Part shown: piece by piece, positions 10,825 to 19,628 of the stretch
How the letters are laid out: the number at the start of each line of letters is the position of its first letter
Numbering within the stretch: position 1 is the stretch's first letter
NCBI GenBank assembly: GCA_015680685.1
Contig: MNCI01024017.1
Span: forward strand, 205,300-229,124
DNA length: 23,825 bases
Reading direction: 5' to 3'
From: Gnetum montanum
Lineage: Eukaryota; Streptophyta; Gnetopsida; Gnetales; Gnetaceae
Position numbers and translations under genes: made by a program
Notes under the pieces: model-generated
What the model was told of the DNA's origin: nothing
What the model saw: only the letters and a program-made list of their open reading frames with translations
Databases searched by the model: none

Positions 10825-10832
10825 TATATATA
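10825..10832 (-). promoter_or_regulatory. Possible internal TATA box upstream of ORF3
   Basis: On the minus strand TATATATA is followed by a pyrimidine-rich stretch. It is about 440 bp upstream of the ORF3 ATG and separate from the LTR promoter. The role is inferred from sequence alone. Confidence 0.35.
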
Positions 10833-11296
10833 GTATTTTTTCCATGCATCGACTAGGCTATGTAAATGAGGCTATCTAAACATAGGGGGACACGTATACG
10901 GGGCCTAGTTAACACAGTTGTGCTACGGATGTTGACCTACATTGACCGTTAAAGAAAAAGTCCAAAGTTGTGAATTAGAGCACAACATGGGGGTGATTTG
11001 AGGTTGCAAAGACTAGAGAATAGTATGAGTGAAAGAGGAAGAAAGATTGTAACTAGAAGAAGAGTCGAAATGAGGAGAATATTATAGTATGGAACTTTGT
11101 GGATGAGGGACCATGCAATGGTTAGCATAGAAATGATTAACCAACCATATCAAGGGGATAGGAGATTAACAAATGGAACCAAAGGATATGCAAGTGGGTC
11201 CTTCCCATAGTAGGCGGTAGCCTCAGTAGCCCTTGCATATCATCAACACAGGAGTCTATGGGCCCCGTAGTTAATTAATGGTGACCATGAGCTAAT

Positions 11297-11326
11297 ACCT
11301 GGGTTCAATCCCCAGCAATGGTACCA
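11297..11326 (-). promoter_or_regulatory. Primer binding site of element 2, tRNA-Asp type, unusually long
   Basis: On the minus strand it starts TGGTACCATTGCTGGGGA one base after the LTR end. Compared with the complement of the plant tRNA-Asp(GUC) 3' end (recalled, not searched), the first 18 bases differ only by transitions. The match continues about 12 more bases through the T-loop and T-stem, to roughly 11297. The shorter PBS of element 1 (17481-17498) starts TGGCGCCATTGCC. Confidence 0.72.
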
Positions 11327-11327
11327 A

Positions 11328-11686
11328 TGATGAGTAGGAACGTACCCCTACGTCCAACCATACGAATCATGGGCATTCACGTGCAACTTGGTCATATTCC
11401 ACAGACTGCAAACACTTGCATGCATTGAACTCTAGCAAGCAAAACTTGAGTTAGAACGGTCATTATCTTTCCAACCTCACTTGTCATATTCTAAAGCGAT
11501 GGTTAAGTGAGATTGAGGCAAATGATTTTTATTAGTTTTCTTTTTTATCTTCTAAGGTCTAATTCTTTAATTGTAGGAAATGGAAAGTTGTGTAATTTAT
11601 AATTATTCTACTCTATCACTTAACTCTCCCTAGCATAAGCAACTGATTCCATCTTCCATGCACATCCTAAGCATACCCTAACCTTG
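11328..11686 (-). repeat. Truncated 5' LTR of element 2
   Basis: The minus-strand end CTCATCA lies at 11334-11328, directly followed by the PBS. It is a close copy of 6400-6755 up to the shared 'ccctaacc', then similarity stops abruptly at 11686, where LINE coding sequence begins. The U3 part with the promoter is missing, so transcription from this LTR is not expected. Confidence 0.88.
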
Positions 11687-11769
11687 GATGATTTCTATGT
11701 GAGATTAGGAACAAAATAAGGAAAAATGTTTATAAGAATTAGAAAAAATTAAAAGAAAGAAATGTAAAA

Positions 11770-13400
11770 ACGTTGATCATGTCAAATACATTAAGGATGT
11801 AGATGAAAGAATTTTGGTTTAAAAAATATAAAATTTTTGGATAGGTAAAAAATTTATTACATGAAGGACTTTTAAGCAAATACATCCAGGAAGAAGAATC
11901 AAGTTTTAGTTTGGTTAATACATTTTTTTCTTTCCAAGTGAGGATAGCCTTATGTAAGATGAAAATGAAAAAGTTGTAGGACTAGTTAACATTGCTATAG
12001 AAGCTTGGAAAGCATTAGAAGATATAGGAGTTTCATAGCTCGTGTAATTATATAACAAAATTTTAAATGATGGAAAAATACCCAAGAATTGGATAAAAAC
12101 TATTTTTTCCATGTATAAGAGTAAAAGAGGTGCAAAATTATGCAAACTATAGAGGAATAAAGCTAATGACCTATACTATGAAGCTTTGGAAGATAGTAAT
12201 AGAGCAACATTTTATATTTGAATAAACAAAATTAGAAAATCACTTTTGATTTATGCTATAAAAATTTACAATACAGACTATTTTTTAATGTGATAGTTAA
12301 TAGAAAAACTCAAAAAATATAAAGAAAATTTGCATATGTCCTTCATTGACTTGGACAACGCATATTATACAATATCTAGAGATATTATTTGATAGGCCTT
12401 TCAAATATATTATATTGATTCAAGACATGTATGAAGGAGTTACTAATAGAATTAGAAAAGCTTATAGAATCACATATGACTTTTGAGTCATAGTAGATCT
12501 ACATCAAGGGTATATACTTAGCTTATACTTATTTGCTATTATTATAGATGAATTAATAAAAGAAATATTAGATTAAATCCCTTAGTGTATGCTATTTGTT
12601 GAAGAAATTGTGTTGGTGGATTCAACTTAAAAAATATATTTTTAAAAAATGGAAAACTAGAGACATATCCTAGAATCAAAAGACTTAAGAANTTAAAATG
12701 GAAAACTAGAGACATCCTAGAATCAAAAGACTTAAGAATTAGTAGAACCAAGAAAGAACATATGAAATGCAATTTCAATAATAGTATAAATATTAGTAAA
12801 ATAGAAGTAATAATTTATGGCCCAAAATTCCCTCATTACAAATAGTTTCACTACCAGATCAATGCTCTAATCAAATAATGAAATCAATAAAGATATAAGA
12901 AATAAAATTGACATAATGGTATATATGGAGATAAGATAGCGGTGTTCTATGTGATAAAAATCTTAATAAAACTAAAAGAAAAATTTATGGGATAGTGATG
13001 AGGCCTATCTATATGGTGTTAAATCTTGGATAGTACAAAAGTGGCATGAACAACAAATCAATATCAAAGACATGTGAATATTTATATGAATATTGAATAT
13101 TATAAAAATATTTTTCTTCTATTTCAAATAAGCTAAGATAATGATGTCTTAGATGAAATTGCATGTTACAAGAAGGGATAAATTGCATAATATAGATATT
13201 AGAGAAATATTTTGCTTCCATTTCAAATAAGCTATAAGAATGATGTCTTAGATGATTTGGGCATGTGCAAAGTTCATATAACAATCCTATCAAACAAATT
13301 TGTTATGTCATTATTTCAAGAAAGCTATTCAAAAGAAGACTTAAAAGGACAGCGTCAAAAAAAAAGGATTAAATATGATTGAAATAAATTGTAAATAAAT
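11770..13400 (+). pseudogene. LINE ORF2 reverse transcriptase, broken
   Basis: This is the RT that would copy the LINE RNA at the target site. The first catalytic Asp is kept (FIDLDNAY near 12340-12365), and the LHQG box lies near 12500. In the active-site box the family F-A-D-D reads F-V-E-E (Glu-Glu at 12601-12606), so both metal-binding Asp residues are replaced. A region near 12690-12740 is duplicated around an N. C-terminal pieces (DIREIFCF, FGHVQ) lie at 13190-13270; a related piece at 13110-13170 suggests a local duplication (FQIS followed by a similar segment twice). Confidence 0.78.
12642..12738 (+). repeat. Near-identical 46-50 bp tandem duplication around an N
   Basis: Copy 1 (12642-12691) and copy 2 (12693-12738) are almost the same and are separated only by the unresolved base at 12692. 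Both encode the same RT segment (ILESKDLR), which family members have once. Confidence 0.88.
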
Positions 13401-13476
13401 AAGAAGTTACTTATTCATAGAGGCAAATGATTAAAAAAATTGTATAACTAACTCCATTTTATTGAGACAAGGCTAA

Positions 13477-13493
13477 GATGATGATGATGATGA
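13477..13493 (+). repeat. (GAT)n 3' tail of the LINE
   Basis: Five GAT units follow GAGACAAGGCTAA. RTE-type LINEs characteristically end in short tandem repeats rather than poly(A), so this marks the 3' end of the element. Confidence 0.75.
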
Positions 13494-14255
13494 ATAATTT
13501 TTATTAAGGAGATAATTGCAATGGTAAAAAATTTTCAAATATACCTCAATGTTTTGCATGATTTGAATAAATAAAGTCCTTTTAATTAATATTCAAACTA
13601 AATTTTAGTAAAAATATTACAATTTTAAAAATTAAAAATTAAAACCACAAATAAAAATTGTTGAAAATGTTTATGAATGAAGCTTACTTGTCTCATAGTT
13701 CAATTCCTCCCAAAGATAATTGAAATTTTGTAGAGTTTCAATTACTTAATGTACTCTTTTGTTTATACCAAAATCACCTCCTACTCATAGCCTCTCCCCT
13801 ATGTTACCAGTGATAAAAATTTACAAGTGGTTTACCAAATACAGATGAGACTTAACAAATTACATGAGCATTTTCATACATCATGTGATAGGAAAGTAAT
13901 TATAGGAGTTTTTATATGTTTTTTTTTTCAAGAAGTGAAATTTTGTATATTACTTCAAGGGTAAGATATCCTTTAATAGCAATTCACTACTTCATACAAA
14001 GGTCTAAGACTAAACACACTTGTTTTTTGCAGGACATATTACTGATATGGAAAAAGCACATTAAGTTAAGCAAGAAAAGTCGAAAGTGTAGGTACACATA
14101 GAGATATTGAAACTAGAAATTGGAAATGTTTAGTATGTTTAGGATTACATTTTCTGAAGAAAGTTGAAAAACCATTAATGTAGTTGAAAACAACATACTA
14201 TAAGTACATCCAATGTTGTGAACATGGAAAAATATAAATAAGGTAGAAAATGAAA
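13494..14255. other. AT-rich sequence without recognisable content
   Basis: It has homopolymer and A/T runs, frequent stops in all frames, and no continuation of the LTR broken at 11686 or of element 3. The plus frame 13916-14101 has no motif and is regarded as chance. Confidence 0.55.
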
Positions 14256-14257
14256 TA

Positions 14258-14400
14258 GAAACCTTGAATAATTTTATTACAAAAAGCACATTAATTTATA
14301 CATGGTAATATTGGTTGCATAACTACAACTAATTGTTGCAATTGGAAAATTCCATTTTATGGATACAATAATTAACTTTTATAACCATTAAAGCTAACTT
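14258..14400. repeat. Direct repeat copy A flanking the copia remnant
   Basis: It aligns by eye with 15866-16010: shared blocks are AACCTTGA-TAATTTTATTA, TTAATTTATACATGG, TTGGTT and ATGGATACAA-TA, with many substitutions. With the copia gag lying between, the pair may be old LTR pieces; clear LTR ends, PBS and target duplication were not found. Confidence 0.45.
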
Positions 14401-14759
14401 AACCTTTAGAAGTGTTCAAAAAAATAGAACCTACTTGTAATCGTTAAAACTAACTTTTTAACATGATAACATTACTCCCCTTAATGTCAAAGTTTCTAAA
14501 ACCTAGACTTTGGACTTCACATTATATGAAGAGACATGCTAAAGATACCTACTTTGGTAGGATTATGCCTCCAACCTACATTTAAAACTTTCCCTAAATT
14601 ACTAATCATAAGGTACAAATAGTAGAAATCACAAAGAATTAATTACTCAAGTTATTTTACCCACATGAAATCATGATTACCCATTATATATAATTTTTAT
14701 TTTTAAATTTCTTCAAATTACATTATCCATGATTCATGTAAGTATCTTTTGGTGTTTGT

Positions 14760-15500
14760 TACCATACATCTTGAAAATCAAAAGAAGCCTTTTGTGTAAA
14801 GGAAAAGGAGTAGACCTATTTTCTCTCCAAAATGTCTTACGCATATACCTTACAATTTACCCAAGCATGTCCAAGCTTGTTGCAATAAAAGCATGTTCTT
14901 TTATTATATCTATTTCCTTTTATATGGGAACGATTTCTTATAACCTTGTCTTATAAACAAAGTTTCTTTTTTTATGTCTTTGATTCAAAATTGATGGATT
15001 CTTCTAGAAGGAGGGTGATAAATTTTTCTAGATTTTCACATGATGTTTTAGGTATCAAAAAAATATTTTTCATATATGTAGGTTTTTCATGTATGTAGGA
15101 AAACTCTACAATCATTTTTCTTACTTGCTTTATTAATGCTTTTTAGTTAACCTCCTAGAAAATTAATCTTACAAATATGTGAAGCTATATTACCACTTTT
15201 ATCATATTGCAAAGAGAAAAGTTGTTGCTTTAAAGAGACTAAAGTAGAAGTTAAGAACCAAATAATTTCATACCTCATGGGTTATAGAATCAAACTTAAC
15301 AAAATGCAAATAATGATTTGTTAAACACAAATCCATAAGAGATGTAGCATTGCTATCTTTGATTTTCTATTTAGGGTGCTCATCAACATCTTGTGGCTCA
15401 CATAGTGGCCCCATAATCCTTTTTATTTTGGTTGAGAGTCCAACTACAATTCTTAGATTAGTAAGGCTAAATAATATTCTCTCCAAAATTCTCTAAGAGA
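14760..15500 (-). pseudogene. Ty1/copia-type gag remnant
   Basis: A perfect CCHC zinc knuckle (CFYCNKLGHAWVNC, spacing C-x2-C-x4-H-x4-C) is read at 14893-14852, preceded by a basic stretch (RNRSHIKGNRYNKR). Upstream, at about 15360-15250, the frame SNATSLMDLCLTNHYLHFVK resembles the copia gag core just before the conserved Trp position. Stops are frequent. No copia protease, integrase or RT follows on the lower side, so the element is internally deleted or a fragment. Confidence 0.6.
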
Positions 15501-15865
15501 GCCTATTATAAACACTAAATAATATTTCATCTATAACAAAAACCAATTTTACCACACTTTCACACAATTTCAAATCTCAAATTTAATTTTATATGGTTTT
15601 GCATTGTATATGTGTGCTTGAGCTTTATACATCATCATTCTTGGCAATTTTACTATATGTTTTGTACCCAAATTCATTAGAAAAATAAACTATATAGGTG
15701 GGCTACATTATTTATTTCTCTATTAAATAATTTTCTATACATAAAGAAATGTAGAGGATTTGGTATTAGCACCATTCCAACTTTTATCTCCCATGTATGG
15801 AAGTTTAGCTACCATACCACAATGTTAGGTTAGTGGGCATAGATGATAGAGAGAAATTAATTGGT

Positions 15866-16010
15866 ATACAAACCTTGATTAATTTTATTAGAGAAATTAC
15901 ACTAATTTATACATGGAAATGTTGGTTACCTAATTGTAACTACCATTTTTGCAAATAAAACAATTCAATTTCATGGATACAAGTACCAACTTTTGCAATT
16001 GCTTTCTAAC
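15866..16010. repeat. Direct repeat copy B flanking the copia remnant
   Basis: This is the partner of 14258-14400, about 1.6 kb away in the same orientation. See that entry for shared blocks. Confidence 0.45.
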
Positions 16011-16098
16011 TTTAAAATGAACACAACTTGTAAAAAACAATCATCACCCATAGCTATAATGCTTATCTTTCCAAGAAGGTTTTGGAAGTGTCAATAGG

Positions 16099-16152
16099 TG
16101 TCCAAAAGCATAACCTCTTTGAGTGGCCTATGTCCAAAAGCATAACCTCTTT
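16099..16152. repeat. Exact 22-bp repeat, twice
   Basis: TGTCCAAAAGCATAACCTCT (plus TT) occurs at 16099-16120 and 16131-16152, separated by GAGTGGCCTA. It is a short local duplication with no function recognised. Confidence 0.9.
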
Positions 16153-16355
16153 TTGTGACTAGGCCAAGCTTAAACATAAGTTTTTGACTTGAGTAACCAA
16201 CACTGTAGCATCCCTGAATACAATTTGTAATGGTTTGAAATCCAATACTTAAACATATATACTTAAAAATATAACTAGCATGATAGATTTTAAAAAGTAT
16301 ACATAAATATAATAATACTTCTAAAAGGTGTTAATTACAGAAAAGTACACATACC

Positions 16356-16497
16356 TTTATCACATGTTTGCAAAGCCAAATGCCTGTCTGAAACATGCTG
16401 CCAAGGTTGAGTCAATACCATCTACCTTCAAGTTTTGAATAGAGTCCACTTTCTTTTCCCAACCAGTACCAGCTTCAAATAATTGTGGCAACCTACT
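16356..16497 (-). pseudogene. 3' piece of the NLR pseudogene, cut off by element 1
   Basis: Reading across the removed element 1 and one copy of the CTACT duplication, the minus-strand frame of the large NLR piece continues from SELEIV into GCHNYLKL, the usual end of an LRR repeat. Further down, another frame gives LKVDGIDSTLAACFRQAF before a TGA at about 16360. A donor-like AAAG|GTATGT follows just after, which could be a 3' intron. Coding beyond about 16356 is not visible. The placement rests on the exact target duplication. Confidence 0.6.
16493..16497. repeat. Target-site duplication, left copy (CTACT)
   Basis: It is identical to 22144-22148 and lies immediately outside the LTR end. Five bases is the usual length for Ty3/gypsy integrases. 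Confidence 0.92.
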
Positions 16498-16708
16498 TGA
16501 TGAGTCATGGTCTGTCAGGTCTTATTATCGGACCCCTGTTTTTGGACCGCTATTATCGGAACCTTGATACAAAATACCAAGTCTAATGGATCCCAATATT
16601 AGACCCCCAATATTGGACCTACATTAACTAGTCTACATTGATGTGGCCCTGTTGATGCATCTGTCTATGCGTTGACATGGCCTCGTTTATGTAGAGTTTG
16701 TCTCTGGT

Positions 16709-16717
16709 TATAAATAA
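16709..16717 (+). promoter_or_regulatory. TATA box of the 5' LTR, element 1
   Basis: TATAAATAA is conserved at the same place in the 3' LTR (21486-21494) and, inverted, in element 2 (7159-7151). Transcription would start about 30 bp downstream. Confidence 0.78.
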
Positions 16718-16889
16718 GTGCGCACCTGCTGCACTTATGATCATCTTTTAGTTAATTGTAGGGAAGCTCTTGCAATTTGTTTCTATAGGAGTTAGATTAT
16801 TTTCCCAAGTGCATTCCCATAATGTGATGCTTGTAATTGTACGGAACCTTTATTCAAGTGTGACATACTTGGACACACACATGATCGAC

Positions 16890-16895
16890 AATAAA
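16890..16895 (+). terminator. AATAAA polyadenylation hexamer in the 5' LTR
   Basis: AATAAAG lies about 180 bp downstream of the TATA box. The corresponding hexamer occurs in element 2 (6981-6976). The 3' LTR of element 1 has lost it in a deletion. Confidence 0.5.
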
Positions 16896-17480
16896 GATTG
16901 AGATTACTTCATCATTGCAGCATTCACTTAGTTTTAATTGTTTAATTATTATTATTATTTATTATCTTCTTAGTTAATATCTCTTTGCCATCATTTATGA
17001 TTCCTATTGTTAAATGCAGAATGAGTACGACTTAATCACGAGCATTTAAGTGTGACTACTTGGTAACCCAGTAGCGTACCTAGGATCTACGCTTGGTAAT
17101 CCCAATAGTAGTCATGCATGAGGTTCAAGATGTGTACAGATGATTAAGGAATGGATGCTTATCACACTTAGGCTAGTTTAGATTCTCTCCTCCCATGTTC
17201 CATTAGCTTAGACTTCATTTCTTATTGCTTATTAGTTTAAACAAAGTTATTTTCCATTGCCTCTAGGAGTAGCACTAGTTTAGGTCCACATCATACACCT
17301 CACTCTGGACTAAACAATACGTGATAAAGCAAATACTAATCCAAGTGGGAAGACAATGAATTGCGATCAACATGTAATGATCTAGATACCACAACTAGCC
17401 TATCCACGAAGTTCAATCGAATTGTGCAAGAACGCTCGTATCCATATGGTTGAGTGTAGGGGTACCTCGCCACTCATCAT

Positions 17481-17498
17481 TGGCGCCATTGCCAAGGA
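17481..17498 (+). promoter_or_regulatory. Primer binding site of element 1, tRNA-Asp type
   Basis: TGGCGCCATTGCCAAGGA starts one base after the LTR end. It matches the complement of the plant tRNA-Asp 3' end (recalled) except for three G-to-A changes. This PBS is typical of Athila/Tat-type Ty3/gypsy elements. Confidence 0.82.
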
Positions 17499-17616
17499 TG
17501 GTGCTAGTTATTTAGATTAGTTATATCATACAAGATCGCTATAACAAGTATTAACGATATATTCTTTAGAAAAGAAATTAAATTCAATTCAATTAAGGCA
17601 CACATGGTTCACAACA

Positions 17617-19628
17617 ATGTCTCTCTTGCAAGACTATGACAATGCAACAACTAGTAGGGCAACTCATTAGAGAACCAAAAAATTATATGATAATGAAGAT
17701 AAATTCTGGAGTACCCAATCTAATGTAGGGGTCTCCTATGAGCATCAACGCAAACAACATTGTCCCAACTCATAACTACATAACATACCTAGTGATGATG
17801 AACCCCTACTGGCCACTACAAGCTTAATGAAAATACAAGAGGCTGTTCAAATATCCTGCAAGCATCGTAAGGAAATTCGTCTACCTAGGCTTGACTTAAA
17901 CAACTTTCCTAAGTTTTTAGGAGGCTATGATTTAGATCCCCAACATCATCTACAAGCCTACCATGATGCCTATGCATGGAATGACATTGATAATGGATGG
18001 AAAAAGCTTAAGCTCTTTTCTCTAACACTCATTGGCCAAGCGAAAGTATGGTATAGGTTGTTAAAACCAAAATCAATTCAACGTTGGCCAACAATGGTAG
18101 AATTCTTCAATGAAAGATATCAAACCTATGCGAGAGTGTCAGCCTTGAGGAGACAAATCCAAGGATGGAAACAAGCGCAACATGAACCCTTGGACATTGC
18201 CTTAGAAAGATATTATGCACTGTTAAATAACTGCCCAAGCCATGGGTTCTCCATGGAAAGGCTAATGTACCATTTCATAGATGGGTTCTGTAATGAAACA
18301 AGGGAGATCCTAGGGATGTACACCCGAGGTCAACTATATGAGCTACAACCCATCAATTCCAAGAGCTTATTAAACAGGTACCAAAAGAAAAAGGAGAAAT
18401 AGCCAAATGGAAGAATGTTGAAAGTTCTCAACAGGACCAGAATATCAACTTAACAAGGGTCCATGATCATGAAGAGGAGAAATCAACTCACTTCAAGGAG
18501 GTGGAATCATCATTGTCAATCCTACAATCACTAGATGAAATTGAGGCAAAGATCAATAAGATGATAGACTAGGTACATGAAAGATGTGGAGAATATGCCA
18601 ACATTATTAGAGGAAGAACTATGCCAAATCAAGAAACAGGATAGGACACCATGTGACAATAAAAAAAAAGGGTAGAAGCTAGTAAGAATAAGAACTCAAC
18701 TGCCAATTTCACATATCAATGCAATGTCTATCTATACAATCACCCCAAAGGCCAATGTCCAGTTTTGTCACATTTACATGAGCATTGGGGAGAAATGTTA
18801 CATTCATATTTCATACAGAAATATCGGGTTCAACCACAGTGGTAAAAACCTCAGTCATGGGGGAGGCCACCACCAACTAGACCATACCCTTCATATGTCC
18901 CAACACTAAACACTTATTATGTTCAACACCCTATTTCTCCAATGAGATCGGCATCCTCTACCTCACCTCATCGTTATCATTCTCCTGAGTACTATCCACC
19001 CATGTCCTCTCCAACACGGTCACCACCTCATGTGCCTTACACTTCTCCTCAACCTCAATATTCTCATACTTCACCCTCTTTTAAATCGCCACCCATTGTG
19101 CCAGAAGGCTTTGTGCCACAACACCAACCCATAAATGTTACTTGTGCTACTACTATCAATAGCAGTGGAGGTCCTTCACAATGTCGAAGGCATCCCTTCT
19201 TTAGACGTGACCATCAAAAGGAACACCACAGTTCAGAAACCACGGCATCCGCTAGCTTAGCACAAATCCAACACTGTTGTGCATCTTCCTCTTCGAACCC
19301 AATGCCTCATGTTACCTTATCAAGGCCACCACTCAATATTGCAAAAACCATGAAGCCCAATGAATATTGCCAGATGGGGAGACATGTTGATCCTTGCATA
19401 CCATCTTACAGTTGCAAGTACCAGAGTGGGTTAACTCCTTATAAATTAACCATATCTTATAACTTGCCCCACTATGTCAACTCTAATCAAGTGTGTAAAC
19501 CCCAATGGGGTAAGTATGACTGGGTCCCAATATTTCCAACATGCAAGGATCCCCACCTTCCATTTATTAATTCTAGCCATGCTCAACTATTTAGCTATGG
19601 GGGGTATCCTTCANTTGCTATCAAGTAG
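17617..19628 (+). pseudogene. Gag of element 1
   Basis: The capsid protein starts at ATG 17617 (MSLLQDYDN), with two stops before the open part at 17827-18402. That part holds the retrotrans_gag core: FPKFLGGYDLDPQ, AKVWYRLLKPKSI, FFNERYQTY, RRQIQGWKQ and NNCPSHGFS. A +1 frame change near 18390 leads to a second frame that runs to 19628. It carries a degenerate zinc-knuckle-like NHPKGQCP near 18745, PQSWGRPPP near 18855, and a Ser/Pro/His-rich tail (18942-19628). About five further stops occur in this frame, and an N lies at 19614. It aligns with the gag of element 3 (minus strand, 5700-4500). The tail is longer than in a minimal gag. Confidence 0.85.

Larger units (their letters stand above)
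10389..11296 (-). other. Leader of element 2 between PBS and ORF3
   Basis: This non-coding stretch of about 900 bp contains a G-rich run on the sense strand (10662-10640), a TATATATA box (10832-10825) and a splice-acceptor-like end (CTGTGACTACAG) directly before the ORF3 ATG. A 70-codon minus frame (10637-10849) has no recognisable motif. A gag gene would be expected near here in an autonomous relative, and none is present. Confidence 0.6.
6400..11686 (-). mobile_element. Element 2: non-autonomous LTR retrotransposon carrying only ORF3
   Basis: Read on the minus strand: truncated 5' LTR (11686-11328), tRNA-Asp-like PBS (11326 down), leader of about 920 bp, one broken ORF (10388-7868), a 3' non-coding stretch, a polypurine tract (7308-7296) and a full 3' LTR (7295-6400). 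The first 350 bp of both LTRs (6400-6755 and 11328-11686) are close copies, and the full LTR is a diverged relative of the LTRs of element 1. No gag, protease, RT or integrase is detected, so the element depends on others. It is inserted in the gag of element 3. The bases before its left end (AATAA, 6395-6399) would be one half of the target duplication; the other half is lost with the 5' LTR end. Confidence 0.88.
11687..13493 (+). mobile_element. 5'-truncated RTE-type LINE
   Basis: This is a non-LTR retrotransposon fragment starting in the ORF2 linker between endonuclease and RT (LDDFYVRLGTK at 11687) and ending in a (GAT)n tail (13477-13493). The endonuclease is missing. RTE-like order is seen: YIKDVDERILV, FIDLDNAYYTIS, IQDMYEG, VDLHQGYILSLYLFAIIIDE, and a late (L)R-x-FGHVQ segment near 13255. 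The family assignment rests on recalled plant RTE proteins. There are many stops and frameshifts, and the active site is altered (separate entry). Minus-strand open frames 12542-12778 and 13009-13293 are antisense openings within it. Confidence 0.82.
16498..17479 (+). repeat. 5' LTR of element 1
   Basis: It is 982 bp, starting TGATGAGTCATGG and ending CTCATCA. U3 holds repeated TATCGGACC-like motifs and a TATA box (16709-16717); an AATAAA lies at 16890-16895. Relative to the 3' LTR it has an extra piece of about 17 bp near 16541 plus two segments (about 33 and 80 bp) that the 3' copy has lost. Many CpG sites present in the 3' copy are TpG or CpA here. Confidence 0.94.

Noticed and set aside
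11297-11326. A tRNA gene or tRNA-derived SINE head
   Set aside because: Only the 3' end of tRNA-Asp is matched, no anticodon arm or A box lies upstream, and the position next to an LTR end explains it as a PBS.
6400-11686. Element 2 as a reverse-transcribed, spliced ORF3 mRNA
   Set aside because: Sequence resembling the intron 3' end is still present before the ATG, aligned with element 1, so splicing did not remove it. A deletion of gag-pol fits better.
12542-13293. Minus-strand frames (78 and 94 codons) as genes
   Set aside because: They are antisense openings in AT-rich LINE sequence; the plus strand carries RT motifs.
15761-15775. TGGTATTAGCACCAT as a tRNA-Met PBS for the copia remnant
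   Set aside because: It lies on the plus strand while the copia gag is on the minus strand, and no LTR end adjoins it.
16940-16970. ATT-repeat microsatellite as a feature
   Set aside because: It is a short imperfect run inside the LTR and also present in the 3' copy, so it belongs to the LTR.
18724-18909. Separate 61-codon gene in element 1
   Set aside because: The neighbouring frame continues gag (NHPKGQCP, PQSWGRPPP) in line with element 3.
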